In this document: positions 14,774-28,295 of the stretch, piece after piece
Layout: every line of letters starts with the position of its first letter
Position numbering within the stretch: the stretch's first letter is position 1
DNA from: Trichaptum fuscoviolaceum
Taxonomy: Eukaryota > Basidiomycota > Agaricomycetes > Hymenochaetales > Trichaptaceae
Direction of reading: 5' to 3'
Assembly: GCA_910574455.1 (NCBI GenBank)
Contig: CAJSYZ010000004.1
Coordinates: forward strand, 4,970,599-5,034,598
DNA: 64,000 nucleotides
Made by a program: the position numbers and the translations under genes
Notes under the pieces: generated by a model
What the model was told of the DNA's origin: nothing
Database searches by the model: none
The model's input: the letters and a program-made list of their open reading frames with translations, nothing else

Positions 14774-17700
14774 CTAGCAGTAAGGGCTCCAGCCTAAGGA
14801 TCATTCAGCTTCTTAAACAATAATGTAGTTGTTAAGAACTGGAACGTACCAGCAAACATCTGCGCAAGGTTAGCCTCGTCCGTCGCCTCTGTGATGAGCT
14901 CATTGACAGTGTACTCCACGCTCAGTGATTTGTCCAGCTTCCGAGCCACCCCGTTGAGTGCTCGGTCTGCGGCTTCGTCCTCCATTCCACTATCCATATT
15001 GATTCCAATGCCTAAACCGAGTCGCTCGGTTTCGTGGGCATGCTGCGCAGAGTCCGCTTGCACTTTTCGCACTTTCACGGCGCTCGCGGTCCTAGGTTAG
15101 GTATAAATGATTGGTCAGATGCTACAGCTCATTCCAAGGCACTATACTTACCATGAATGTAGCGGATCGTATTTGAATACCTCTAGAACTGTCTTGATGA
15201 CATCTGAACCATCGCGCAATACCCGAAGGGTCTCCTCCGCACAACGTCTGAACACGCCTTCCGTTCCCGACATGCCAAACCCGTCCACCATGTCTGCAGT
15301 CAAGCGGAATGGGACACGCTCGGGAATCATGAGGAGCTTTCCCTGCTCGAACGCAATGCCCAAGTCGATGTGCACGACCTCGCCCGAGCTCGTATCCAAG
15401 AGTATATTCGAGATGTGTCGATCACCCAAGCCCAGTACGTGCCCGATGATGGAGCTCACGGCGACGCTCCGAGAATAGTTTAGCCGCATTTCGAACCAAG
15501 CCTGTGGGACCTTGTGTCGCTCCGTAAAGAAGTGGCGCATGACGGGATGAAATTTGCGGCGAATTTCACGGAAGAGATTGACAAGAGCAGTTGTACTTGG
15601 ATTCTCTTTTCTCATCCGGATCAACTGATTTGAGCAATCTTTGGAAATCATATCGGCCGGATGATATCTTCACACATAATCAGTTAGAGGTGCGGTAGAT
15701 AATATTCAAGTTAACCTACCGAGCATGGGCCATGCCCAGCCACGACTGCATAGGCATAGTGTTGGTTACAAACTCCAACAATCCTGCTTGTGGAGCCAAA
15801 GGGACGACTTTGTACGAGCGCATTAGTAAATTCCGTTTTCTCGTCTCTCGGTCATGATATAAGACTTGATTGCAAAGTTCGAAGACTTGCTCCATGACAG
15901 CATCCTGCCGGAGGTCATCGTCGCCTTCTCCCTTAAACTAGAAACCACGTTAATGAGAGGAATCAGAAGCCATCGGAAATAATTACCAGCTGCTTATATT
16001 GATTACCGTCACTTCCGAGGCAATATGAGATCTTTGGCAAGTTGATACCCCCGGCGGTGTCGAAGCTTGGAGAATAACCTTGAATCCAAACGCAGTCTTC
16101 ATAGCGCATTGTAGGGTCAAGCGGAGTATGAATAGTCGTAACAGGGACCCGCAAATCCGAAATCTTTCTGATGGTGAGATTAGTAGGAATTGGCAGTGGC
16201 TCCTTTTTTTTCTTCTTCTCGCTGATACGAGTATCACCTTTTATCGGGTACTTCGCCCATTCCAGGTAAGCATCGCAAAGTCGCTTTACGTCTCGAACCT
16301 TTGCACTGGAGCCCGGAGTATTATGTAGTTGTTGGAAGATGTCCGACGCTGCAGCCGCTCGGTCTAATTGCGACATGGGTTCCGAGCCTATTCCACTGGA
16401 CCTTCGGCGAGAAGATGATGACGGTGATAGAGATCCGGACTGCAATGCATACACCTGATACAAGCTGTGAAATGGATGTTCACAGCACATGCGAATGATC
16501 AAGGATTGGAGGGCTTGTTGATCAGTCGAGGCCTTATTTGCTTCCTGCGAAGATAGTCTTGCCGAAAGTTGATGAGCGAGGAAAACAAACTTCCGGGAAG
16601 GCACCTTTCCGAGCGCTGCGGTTACAGCGTCATTCGGACTTTCGCTTCCAAAGTTTGCGAACCAAAGAGAGCAAAGCCTAATCGCGGCATCAGCATCGTA
16701 AGAGTCTGATGCCTCAAGGCACAAAGATAACATCTGAATTGCTTGGTGGAGAAACGTATCGCGGGCTCGACTAACGTCGATATATTGAGCAGTGTCTTGT
16801 TCATAAAGTGCCTTCGCCTTCCGCTGATGTTGGGTGAGTTCATGGAGCTTGTCTCTGTTATTCTGAGACCGTCGAATGCTCTCCTCCCGGTCCTTCAGCT
16901 CCTGCTTCTTTCGCTCAGCATAGACTTTCAGGCGAATGAGCTCTGGAGATTGAACAATGGCCTGGTACTGCTGTTCAGCAAACATAGCACATTTGTGAAA
17001 CACTGTAGCTCGGGCGTCGCCTAAGTCAACCTTCCCCGGATCGTTGTCGAGCAAAAGGTCTATGGCTGGGGCGAAGTGATTTTTATGGATAAAATCAGGC
17101 TTCTCCAAGCAAGCTTCACTAGTCCATTCACCCTTTACATAATTCAGATTAAGGTTCGAGCGGAAACAGGTTATAGACTTACCAGTTTAGCAAGCATCAG
17201 TGCATTCTGTAGTTTGTCGAAAGGGCTCGTATTACTTGGCGCCTTCATCCGATTAAGAACTTCGCGCTTGAGAAATTCCACAGCATACTTTTGTTCCTTT
17301 TTCAGCCAAAGAACATTTGCGTATTCCTGTGTGACTGAAGTGTCTAAACCGCCCTGTAGCCGTAAGGCCCGAATGATCGAATTCAAAGCAACTTGCGCTT
17401 GATTCGCCTCTCGTGCAGCCTTTGAGAGTTGAATGAGACATTTCTTTTCCAGTTTAAGAAGAGACATCGAAAGATCGGACTGCATCGTGCCGATCTGTTC
17501 GCGCTGTTCTCGTTCATGCATTGCATGGATAAGAGAAATTCGGGTTGCAATGATGCTTTCTAAATCTTGAAATCTGTCGCACATGCATGAGTGTTAACGA
17601 CTTCAAGGCGGAGGTGTAAATATGAACATACTCATATGCTAACTTTCCAGAGCGTAGATCATCCAAATCTAGCTCTCTTCCCCTTTCCGACTTTGTATCG

Positions 17701-20700
17701 AGAAGGGACTGGAATTCGCCCACTTTCCACCTTCTGATCTGAATCAAAGACATTAAGTGCTTTGTCACCCTTCGAATCTCCGCCAAGTCCTCATTTCCAA
17801 GGGTACGCAGGTATTGTAGTTCATCGTTCAATGCCTTAAGTACAATTCGATTTATAGTACCTCTTTCTCTTTCTCTATGAACTGCTCGTAGCGCAACATA
17901 GAGGTTTGATCCAGCGAATCTAGAATTCGGGGGATCAGGTAAATCCCATGACTCGGTGCGCCAGCCAAGTTGATAAGCTGAGTGAGAAGAGGATGATGCC
18001 GAAACTTCACTTCCCGGCGTGTTTTGAAGAGTAGCTACGGCCAGGTGGTTAAATCCAAATGACTGGAGAGATTCTACGATTCCATCCCTTTCTCCCGCAT
18101 CTCCACCAGCTGCTTCAAAAGTAGCCCCGTGAAACTGGAACGCCTTTTCCCATTGCTGCTCATGATGAAACCGTTGAAGAAGGAATTTGTGGAGATTCTG
18201 TGTCTTGATACCATAAAACCCGTCTGGCTCGTCTATGTGACTATAAATCTCGTAAAGAACGCGTTCAGATACTTCTGTGTCGATGGACCGCGGAGGCTGC
18301 GCATCCCCAGCCAGCTCAAGGAATAACAAGGAGGTTGTATATGCTCCACATTCGATCGCACTCTGACTTAACATTACATAGTCCAGGTCAAGCCATCGGT
18401 TATACTGAAGAGCGTCCTTAGCATTTGCTGGAACGTAATTCCGAAGATGAAGGACTAGATTCACTATTGATCGATGACATCGTCTGTCCAGATCACTTTC
18501 AGCCAGAAGCTTCTTGAAATAGTCAGAAATAATTGTACGAGCGCCAACACCATCTTCAGCGTAACGTTGTTGGAGTAGCGTGTATACTAGGACCGGAAAC
18601 ATCTGCTCCGCAAATAGAGTACTTCCTCGCAACATGGAAGAGAGATGAGCAAAAAAGGCGTCCGCAGTCGACAATACGGCAGAAAAGAAGACTGTGATCT
18701 CCGATATCCAGTTACTGAAGTTTGTTCCGGTTTCTAAAGACATGTTCTGAAGGTCCTTGAGTTTCCTTGGATGCGCATCCTCTCCTTCGACCGGACAAAA
18801 CGTCAGACACGCAATGTCTCCTCGGTATTCAGAAGGCCACGAGCCATATTCCGGAGAGTCAAGTGACTCAATTTTGGCAAGAAGCCGCAATGTTCGGTAC
18901 GCGATATCGACAACTACGGCCGTCTGGTCGGCAAGCATATCAAGTAGCGCCATGATAATAGGTCGCTTTACAGAAATATGGCCAAGCCTTCGGCCTTTGT
19001 CGTCTTTCTGCGCGGCAAGCTTTTGGTGGCGAATCCCTATACTTCGTGCCTGTTGATCCGTCGGGTTACTCCTGATGAACCCAGCCTCATGAACCAGGAG
19101 GGAAGTGAAAGCTTCCGCCTCTTCTTCCGCTATATCAGCCTCTGGAATACTGTCTTTCAGTCGCCAAAAGTCATGTCTGGCAAATACCTCTTTGTTGTAG
19201 TTGGATTCACTTGCAAGTTGTGAAAGACGTCGGACCAGCTTGAACTTCTTTGATGAGAGATGCGGGTCATCTAAAGCCCTCGAAAGCTCGGAGATGGTTA
19301 AGTTGGACCTAATATCTAATAGTCGTTCACTGAGGTCGTCGGGCCAGGCGGCAAGAGCTATAGCAATTCGTTGCCGCAATACATCCACCTCGCTAAGAGA
19401 TACGACTTGAGCTTCAATCCAATCCCTGAGCCGATTGCCGGTCAATTGGACAGTTTCGTTAGATGACTTCCGGAACGAATATGCAACTGTGCAAATCCGA
19501 ATCAGACTCTCAACGATGTGGGGGAAGTCAATTCGTGTCTCTTTAATGTGGATAAAGGTCCATTCTAGGATTCCCTGGGAGATGGCGGTTAGGTCGTGCT
19601 GAGGAAGGAGGGAAACAGCTCCGCTCATTAGCACTTTCAAAAGCGTTGCGCTCTTGAAATGGGAATGGGTAAGAGATATCCATACGCATAGACATGTCAT
19701 GAGACGAAGCTGCTCGTTGACCAGAACACACTTCGCTGTCGCCGTGAAGAAGTGGTAGACAATGTGATAAGTCGTCGCATGAGAGTTCGCACTTTCAACG
19801 AAGCCGCCGATCCATTTTAGGGCTGCTACTACGACAGGGATATCGAGAGCTGGGAGATTGGGTGGGTGCACCTGAAATTCACTGTGACCGCGGTATTTCA
19901 TCAGAGCACGAAACGCGCGAACAGTGCGGTCTTGTTTATCCGATCCTTCGAGTGCTTTCACAATAGGGCCGTCACGTCGGTAGTCCATCTCACCATTGCA
20001 TCGAAGTATAGCGAAGACAATTCGATCGACGTTCTTCTCTACCACAGTCTTCAAGTCTTCATCAAGGCCTAAAATGAGAAACCTCGCCTTCAATGATTCA
20101 GACAAGGCATCGGTGTCCAATGGTACATTTGAAGAATCGAGAAGCATCGGGCTCGAACCTCCCAGGAGTCGATCATCTACAAGAGCAACGAGTTGGTACC
20201 CAAGTATGTCAGCAAAACATCTTCGTAGGCCATCTACGGTTGTCTTTCCCATGATGATGCAATGTCTCGCGAAAGCATCTTGACCATACTGCAGAGTCAT
20301 TTCACCCTGCATATCAGCGAGGAGATTTGTTGGGGAGAAGGCGGCAAACGTTGCTTCTGCGCACTCTCTGCGATCTCGATATCCAAGTAGGTGAGGAGGT
20401 AGGCAAAATACGTCTTTCTGCGACATGCGAATGGAGTATGCAATCTGCGAAGCATATGCTTCAAATAGCTCCGAGAAGTGACCCAAACCCATTTTCTTGG
20501 CTGCCTCAGTGAGTGCACTCTCGATATGCATCTCGAATACTTGACTGTAAAGACAAGTCTCTATAAGATGCCAATACGGTCCTCGGCGTACAGCCGAGCT
20601 AACGATTATTATGTTAGCAAGGCATATGAACCTCGTCAGCATATGCTCATATCTGAAGAAAATTGTGAGTGTGGCACAGATGTAAGAAACCAAGACGACT

Positions 20701-23700
20701 CACTGCGTGAGATCGATGCACAGCATCTTGTTGACTTCTCCGTAGACTGTCATTGCATCGCGATCCCCGCCACCATTTTGGACGTAAGTGGTGGAGAATA
20801 ATCGTGCACACGCTTTTGCGGCGGTAAGCCTCACTCGAATATCTACATCCTGCAGAAATGACAAGAGAATTGTAGCTGGGAGAGACTCTTCATCATCGTC
20901 TACTTGTTCAAAAAATCCTTGGTCTGGATCTAACATCAAATAGTGGTCAAACAACCGGACTATAGAGTCCCGTATACTCCAATCTTCAGCCTTCAAATTT
21001 GCTATAAGCCATTGGACCAGCAGTCGGATTTTGCCATCAAGACTCGAGGAAGAAGGGCTCGGTGTGAGCCAAATACGAATTGTCGACGACAATAGCTTCA
21101 CAGAAGCCAAACACAGGTTGACTGATCGACTATACTGATAAGTTTTTAGAGGGTTTTCAATGCGCTCCAGAAGGCGATCTAAAATCGGACCAGTAAGACG
21201 AATGTTCCTTCGTTCTACGTGCCAGACGAAAGGATCGAGTAACGCGATGAGTTTGTCGTCATCGCTGCAATTACAGATCAAGTCAATTATTGATCTGTCA
21301 ACAATTGCGTCCTCTTCCTGGGATTGTAAAACAGATGCCCGAGAAAGGATAGCGAAGCAAGTCCAAACGATTCTGCGGACACCGTACGACTCTTCCAGAC
21401 TACGACTATCGTGAATATCTAGATTATAAACGGTGGACGTCCTAATTGGCCCGAATTCGGCGTCTTTCTCCTCCGAGCCTGAGCTCTTGCTAGTCGGCAA
21501 TCTTGTCCTGTTTGAAAATGAGTGCAGCACCGTCTTAATATTACTTAGAACGCTTGCGACAGAATCTTGAACCTGCATATTTGCGTCAATAAACAGTTTG
21601 ATCACAAGCAAGATAGTACATACGTCAGCGCTTCGCCAGATTATGCTTTGCAAACGGTTTCGCTTTTTACGTTCAAATTCTCTTTTAGCTTCTTGTTGGC
21701 TCTCCATATCAACGACACCATATTTAGTCCCTGTAGCCTTCGTCGGAGATAGGAATGCGTCCCATTGCCGATACTCAGCATTGTCGATAGACTCTGTAGT
21801 CAACGGCAGAAAGGACGATAGAAGCAGAGTCAGCTCCTGTGAAGACCAAGCAGGATCCTTTATGAAAGATGAAAGAAGGCTTATAAGCCTACAAGCGGCC
21901 TGAAAAGAGCGACGGTTACTGCGAATTCCGTTAATGACAAGCGAGGACTCAAAGTAGATTGTCAATACCGCCAAGTCCAGAGCTCGGCGCACTGACTCTA
22001 CAGGAGGACGAGTCGGACTATCGATCTGAGATTCCCATACGCCAGTCGTCGTCTCAAGCATCTTGAGGAGAAAGGCTGACGTCTTTCGTTCCCGATGTTC
22101 TGGTTGCACGAGGTCCACCGGCTGTTCCGGTTCAAGTGCCTGGTACGTCCGACTGAGCGTCTCCTTGCCAATCAAACTGAGATCCGGAAAGCGAGCATAG
22201 AGCAGGTACTCGCGTATGGTACGCGTAGAAATGAGATCTTTCGATACAGTCGCCAATGGGTGGCCCGGAGAGGTGATTGGACAGATAAGATTGCTAACTT
22301 CCGAAAGCCCACAAGCGGCTTCGAGTAGGCCCAGAATATCAGCGATTGTAAACTGTTCTAACCGAGGACGGTTTGCGCTGGAGGACGAAGGGGGTATGAA
22401 ACTTCCCGAGGCACTCCAAGTTTCAATGAACCACCCGAGCACTTTATCGTCCAGATGCATCCGGTAAAGCCTGGCATCTTGCCTTGAGATCTTCATGCAC
22501 AGCGCGAGGAAGGAGCACACCGAGTCGTATGATGCAGCGGGACCTTGTACCGTTATATCTTGTCCTAACACTTCAATCTCGGCTAAAGCTCGATAGGTGG
22601 GTACCTTCTGGCACAGAAGGAGAACATAGGACGCGTGACACGCTGCCCGACTGATCGCAGGAGCATTCGTGCGACGTACCGTGTGGCTCCATATACTATC
22701 CCAGTGTATTGTGTTCTCACTGTCCGCGAACGCAATGGCAGCGAAGCAACAAAATATCCATGATTGTGCGCTTGGGTCTTCGCACGTCACCATCTGCAGA
22801 AGTGCCCCGACGATCTCTGCTTGAATTTCAGAGTGCAAGGATGACCAATGTCGATCAATGAGAAATAACAGACAAAGCAGAGTAGGCGACTTTTTGCGTC
22901 CGGTCTGGATGATGTGGAGTATTTTTCGTATAGGATTTTCAATCCTAGCGCGTTTGCCAGTTCCTCTTGATGGGGGGGACTCGGAATATGAATATAGCTG
23001 AACCAGAATATTAGTAACACATGCAAGGGGAAAAATAAAAGTCAGTACCTCTTTCACGCAATCTGCTTGAAGCTCTAATGTAACCCAGGCGGTCATCTGT
23101 TCGGTTGTAAAGTTGAATCCACGTCTAAACGTTTTGGCAGTGAATGGTGACAAAATCCCATCCACTGACACTTCCAGTCGTAGAGAGGCAATGGATAGCT
23201 CTTCGAAGCACCATCGAGAATCGTAATCTGCCTGCAGATGCTTAAGCAACTGGCTAACCCCTTCCACGCGGTCGAACTCCCCCGCATTCGCTAGATTCAC
23301 ATAAGGAAAAAGAACCTTCAATGCTGTCAAGACCTCCTCCTTCATTGGGCGACTCTTAGACTGCCATAATGCTAGCAAGTGATCCCAAATGGATAGCCCG
23401 AAGTTCATGACATGGTTTTTTGCATTCAGAGAGAGACTGGCCACAGCACCATTCACTGCTGCGATGATATCCAAATGCGCTGATGTTTCCACAGGATATA
23501 CCGAAAAAAAGCGGAGAAGTCTATCGAGTACAGCTTGCGCACGGTTGGGAAACTCGGGAGAAGCCAGGCGCACACGAGAAGACCGCAAGATGAGGGCGAT
23601 GATTGCAGCGAACTCTATTTGTTCTGGGGACGCCGGGCGGGACATACGACTCAATTTCGATCTTCTTTCAGAGACATTCGTCCTTTTACGCTTGCGAGCG

Positions 23701-24287
23701 CGTATGCTCTCGTCCTCGTCTTCAGACAGCACGGAGTCCACCTCTGCCTCCGACTGGCCTTCCGGCGTGTACTCTAAGTTCGAGTGTAACCCATCTCCAA
23801 GCAGCGCATTAAACGACATGGTAAGGATGTCAATCCATTGCTTTTCGTCCGACATCAAATGTTCCAAGTGCGGCTGATATGAGCAAACGACCCGAAGACA
23901 TTTCACATAGTCCAGGGCCACCGGTGCAAAGAGCAACTTGTTGTGAACCATTCCTTGTAAAAGGTGTTTCACCAACGGCTTGGCGACCTTGTTTCCCCAT
24001 TTCGACACACTCCTCTCCGTCAACCAGCGCAACACCGACGCCGAGTCTTTGAGTCTCCGTTCAGCTGCAGCGGTCGAATTAGGCTTCGTCACCGTCGCGC
24101 GTTCGGTCACGACATTCGTGAAAAGCGCCTGATAGACAACAAGCCACGCCCTCCCATCTCCCTTGTCGTCTAGGCTGTCTATGACAGAGTTCCGGCTGAA
24201 GATTTCGCGCAAAGATGATACGCCTTGCTGTCTATCCTTCGACTTTTCGGATTTCAATAAACTGAGTACTGTTTTCAAGTTATTCAT
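14774..24287 (-). CDS. tel1: ATM/Tel1 PI3K-like DNA-damage checkpoint kinase
   Basis: Giant nuclear kinase that senses double-strand breaks through the MRN complex and maintains telomeres. Exons from the start are 20704-24287 (with two probable in-frame 51-nt introns at 23048-22998 and 21623-21573), 17632-20652, 17183-17573, 15987-17132, 15720-15937, 15152-15667, 14850-15091 and 14774-14793. They sum to 3012 codons, the expected Tel1 size. The N-terminus carries a Tel1/ATM TAN-like motif (LLKSEKSKDRQQG). HEAT/FAT helical repeats follow. The kinase shows DLRQDAVMEQVF, GLGDRHISNILLD and HIDLGIAFEQG. The FATC end (EYTVNELITEATDEANLAQMF, then GWSPYC) is completed only by a 20-nt last exon. The gene opens 292 nt from the next gene's stop. 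Confidence 0.95.
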
Positions 24288-24579
24288 GCAGAAAACGCGT
24301 TCGTCGGGGCTCCAGGTCGTGTAGAATCATTTAAACGCGTAGATTGACGCGTCTTTGAAGGAGTAACAGAGTGTAGTAAATGTGGAGAACAATGGTCAAG
24401 TCAAAGAGATATTTCGATACCTTACATTATAAATACCGTGAGAACATCAACTTGAAGTTGATGTTGAATATAAAAGACTTTACTCCAAAATGTACGACTC
24501 GGGGGTTACAGCAGAACTAATGTACAACACATTTCTTCCATAATGGACGAGGTTACAAATATACATAATAGCCATAGCT

Positions 24580-25655
24580 CTACCAAGCTGTTTTCCTCCG
24601 CACTGGTGTAGGCTTTTGAAGATGATATTGACGAGGTGCGGCCAGTTCTTGTACGCCAGTCGAGTCGATGGTAAAGGACCTCGATGGCGGCGGTCTGCGC
24701 ATATCCGACACGGCGAGAGATGAGTATGTGCGCGAGTCATATTCCGACATCAAGTTGGAGGACCAGTCTCTGATCCCAAACAATCCCGAACCAGACGATC
24801 CCAGTTCTTCACCATTGGCTTGGCCGGATTTCGTGTTGAGGTCTGCTGCAGCCGCCGCATCGGAATCATCACCGTCTGATCTTGGCATACTTGTGACGAA
24901 TGCTCCAAGGATAAAGCACGCCAGTGCATTGCTCAGGAGAGCAAAGCTGAGGAGCACTGAACAGATTCTTGGCCCCCAGCCGAACTGGGCTGTGCTGTCG
25001 TCTAGCCAAGTCCAGGCGCAGATAGCAGCGAAGAAGGCCAAAGCCGCTCCTCCTCCAAAAAGTGAAGGTGTCGCGTACAGATAGTAGAAGAGGTGCGTGC
25101 GTGACACCAAGAACTGAACGGTGCAATTGTTGGTAAATGACAAGGTTAACTGGAGGCTGCTTACCTTGAGACGAGTTGGTGTAATATTAATACGACATAG
25201 CAGACCAAAGATAATGGAGAGAACGCTTCCGAACATTGATGCACACACTGAAGCATGCGTCATACGTCGAAGTTCTCCTGCCACGAGGAGATTAGTGCTG
25301 GACCTGTAATACTCTTTGTGAAGGAGCTAATGGATGTAATAGTAAAGCAACTCACGCGAGTAAGAGACCCGAGACGATGCTGATGTTCTCGATTTTGAAC
25401 ATGAGCATGGTATGCAAACGAAGCCAGTCTTGACTCCTTTCGTGCCTGATTGAACTCGAAATTTATTCCCAACTTCATGTAGAGCAGTTGTGCGAGTAAC
25501 CTTCGTGTAGATTCCGCAGATGCGTATCCAAGCATGAGCAGCATCGGTATACGGAGAAGGCTGAAGGTCCTCCGTGCTTTTCTAGACAAGTTTTCACCGA
25601 CAGTTTCTTCGGCGATTCCAGGGTCCGGACGACCATATTCTACATTTTGCTCCAT
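24580..25655 (-). CDS. Four-pass fungal membrane protein, unknown function (divergent paralogue of the next gene)
   Basis: Not a recognised functional family. Exons 25501-25655, 25356-25445, 25165-25303 and 24580-25113 give 305 aa in phase. The third intron (51 nt) is in-frame and was chosen because it removes a non-hydrophobic insert. Four hydrophobic segments are visible: around ISIVSGLLLASSTNLLV, VCASMFGSVLSIIFGLL, FGGGAALAFFAAICAW and SVLLSFALLSNALACFILG. A Ser-rich cytosolic tail follows. The spacing, and the charged helix before the first span (ERSQDWLRLHTML), match the adjacent gene on the other strand. The two lie head to head over a 528-nt spacer and are likely ancient tandem-inverted duplicates. 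Confidence 0.75.
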
Positions 25656-26183
25656 ACGTGAAGATGAAGACGAGATGAAGGTGAAGAACCAAAAGCACTA
25701 AAGGAGGGAACTTCGTAGCTCAAGTTCAAGTTACTAAAGCCGGCATCAGACACCGTGACCGTTGTTGCCATGAACGCGACCGTGAGCCTACTAGTAGTGA
25801 CAAGCTTCAAGTTTACTTTTTGCGCTCATCAAAATGTCGGTGGATCCATTCATTTCAATGCATCTCACCAGGCGAGACGATACAATTTGACCATTTATCG
25901 ATGCGCAGTAACATCATGATCGGGATCTTTACTCGCAACGTGTCTAAGGATCAATGTTTTTTCTAGTAGTCAGGTCCGTACCATTACTAGTAGTGTCTGA
26001 TAGGCGCCCACTTTGTTGTAACCTCGAGACAATGCTTCACCGTATCCCTCTTTCCTTTCGTCTTCCTTCCTTGTCTTGTCTAACATTAATACGTGTGAGT
26101 CCTTTGTATTGACTTCGGCACGAGAAAGGTCATTTCTCCAACTGTCTACCGACCATGGTCACTGGACCTCGTTTACACTCAAC
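25656..26183. promoter_or_regulatory. Shared divergent promoter of the two membrane-protein genes
   Basis: 528 nt between two divergent starts. It contains CTAGTAG-rich inverted sequence; the stretch 25956-26006 is closely repeated at 28694-28737. The copies share a TCTAG..TCAGGTCC half and an ACTAG..TGTCTGAT half. An upstream ATG at 26032 could begin a 5' leader exon of the right-hand gene, but no phase-consistent splice with a strong donor was found. Confidence 0.4.
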
Positions 26184-27172
26184 ATGTCGCCGAATATGAG
26201 GAATTTTGTGAGGATATCCTTTGGGTGGATGACTCCGTACGAACAGATCTTGTATCTGCGAGAAAAGAGGGATTTTAAAGCATGGGAGCGGTTCCGTGAC
26301 AGCCTTATGCGCAGATGGTCCAATCTGAATGTCATTGTGAGTACTTGTTATTTCTGAGGATCCTAACTCTCTAACTTTGGTTGAGATAGAATGGTTTGAT
26401 CATGGGGTGAGTATACTGTACTCCTTTCACCGTATTGATGTGTTGATTTGCTCATAATGAACTAGTGCAGTGTCGACTGTCGTCTTCTCCGACTTTCCCT
26501 TATCGAATAGCTCCTTCACGCTCGGAATAATCTCCCTGTTGACAAGCCTGATTGCAATTGGCTTTGGTGTCGGGCTCACTTATGTGCTTGGAGATGTACG
26601 AGGCACGTCGCTGAGTGTGAGGGTTTTTCCAGCTACTATTCTAGTTTTCCTACTTACGCTTTGCAGCTTATTGATGAGCAATATCCGAAGTTGTACCTTT
26701 TTGCGTTGTCGATTCCGGAAGTGTGGGGCATCATCAGCTTCGCGTCGTTCTTCGGTGGACTGTGCGTGATCGTATGGCAAGCCACGAATAAGGGCTGGGT
26801 TGTGAAGGTATGTAACTTCATGTCCTTACTTAACTTTCCTCACGCTATTCGCCTTAGGTTGGCGTAGTAGCTGCAGTCGTCGCACTTTTTGTCCATCTTG
26901 CGGCCTTCGCATTTCTGTTCCGAGAACAAGATACCGCGGCCTACCTGATACCGGAACACGAGGTCTTCGTCGCAGCAGACAGTGATAGGGTGGCTAAGAC
27001 ATCGGAGGAAAGACCGATAGTAGAGTCACCTAGGTCCGATCATTTTACTGATATTGGTAAAGGAAAACGGCGAGCAGGTAGCTCAGGTTCAGTCAATCCC
27101 GTCCGATCAGGAACGTCAATGTCGCCTTTGAGGTCCTCGCAGACCCTCGTTAACGAATCTTCCACGACATAG
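26184..27172 (+). CDS. Four-pass fungal membrane protein, unknown function
   Basis: Exons 26184-26336, 26390-26406 (17-nt microexon), 26466-26616, 26667-26807 and 26858-27172 give 258 aa with all phases closed. The ATG at 26184 is the first in-frame Met before the conserved part. Hydrophobic spans are near NVINGLIMGAVSTVVF, LGIISLLTSLIAIGFGVGL, VWGIISFASFFGGLCVIVW and GVVAAVVALFVHLAAFAFLF. A Ser/Arg-rich tail (~75 aa) follows. The pre-span helix (KAWERFRDSLMRRWSNL) and the LYLFALSIPEVWG segment match the left divergent gene, so they belong to one family. No enzymatic motif was recognised. Confidence 0.75.
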
Positions 27173-27221
27173 CGATATATTTTGTATACGTGTATTCAAG
27201 TATATGTAAATGTCATTTTTT

Positions 27222-28295
27222 TCAAGTTAAAGAGTGAGACAAAAAGTGTATTCCAGCTTTCCCGTTCGAAATTCCTAATGTCCTGTCTCCAATCCAAGCT
27301 ATCGTACATCCACCGGAGGTATAACCAATAACTTTGAATGAAGTGCGCGTCCAAGACGGAACAAGTGCCGGAACAAGAGAAATTACCAACCCTACTTGAA
27401 TATATATCCCGACGAAGGATGTTGATTCCACTGTCGTGAGAGCGATGAGGCTTCCAGATAATAATCAGACCGATGAACATGAACACAATGCAAGAAACGT
27501 ACTAGCATAAAGCACAGAACAATACCGTCACCCGCTTGCCTAGAAGCGTCGCTATCGTTCGCATTCCTGCCGCATTGTCCGCCTCCAGATCTGCTGCAGC
27601 GGCCAAAGCGTGAACGCCAGACGCGCACAACGTAATAGGCCAGGCCTTTCTGGTACTCTCGCTCTCAGCGATACCAAACAACGGCTTGCCGGCTGCGACA
27701 TAGCCAATAGCCCAGCAAAGCCATACAATAACACCATTAGAGAGAGAGTCGAGGATGGGCCGTTCTTTAAGTCGAACAGGAGGAGATGAGTAGCACCAAC
27801 TCAAGGCGAGGAGCAGGGTCGTGAGCAAAGAGCCTTGGAAGACTCTGAGTGTCGGTATTATGGAGGGTATGTAGATTAATGGCGAAAGGGAGCAGAGTAG
27901 GATGAAGGCAGACGACAGAATCGCTGCACGTCTGACGAGACTATGATGTACAGGATCGAGTGCGCCTCCCTCGAAAGAACCCGACGTCTTTCTTGGGTTG
28001 CGCAAGTCGGAATCGTAGTCATAAACATCATTAATCCCAAATACAACTGAGTTCTTAATCAGCTCACGAAGGGAATGAAGTGAATATGTTACTCACCAAT
28101 ACACAAGGGGACAGAAAGGCTTGCAATCTGGATGCAGTATCCCAAAATCGCAACCGGTTCTTTGGGGATGTCTTTTGAGTGCAGAATACCGATTGTATAT
28201 AACATTGGTCCAATGCACCAACCTCCAACTCGACTCACTCGGACAAGCAGGAGGAGGCGTCTGAAGAGTGACATATCTGTAAAAGTGTTCGTCAA
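27222..28295 (-). CDS. UbiA-family membrane prenyltransferase
   Basis: Intramembrane enzyme that transfers a polyprenyl group from a diphosphate to an acceptor; the substrate cannot be told from sequence. Exons 28097-28295, 27503-28046 and 27222-27450 give 323 aa. The last intron (52 nt, GTACGT donor) removes an in-frame TAG and restores a hydrophobic frame. Two Asp-rich Mg2+/diphosphate sites are intact: NDVYDYDSD near residue 75 and DLEADNAAGMRT near 220. Around eight hydrophobic helices surround them. The start may instead be the Met at 28274 (MSLFRRLL). Fungal relatives act in quinone, haem or meroterpenoid synthesis, but no biosynthetic partner is adjacent. Confidence 0.85.

Noticed and set aside
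27499..27504. In-frame TAG in the UbiA gene as a pseudogene sign
   Set aside because: A 52-nt GTACGT...AAG intron with a CTGAT branch-like site removes it and restores a hydrophobic C-terminus.
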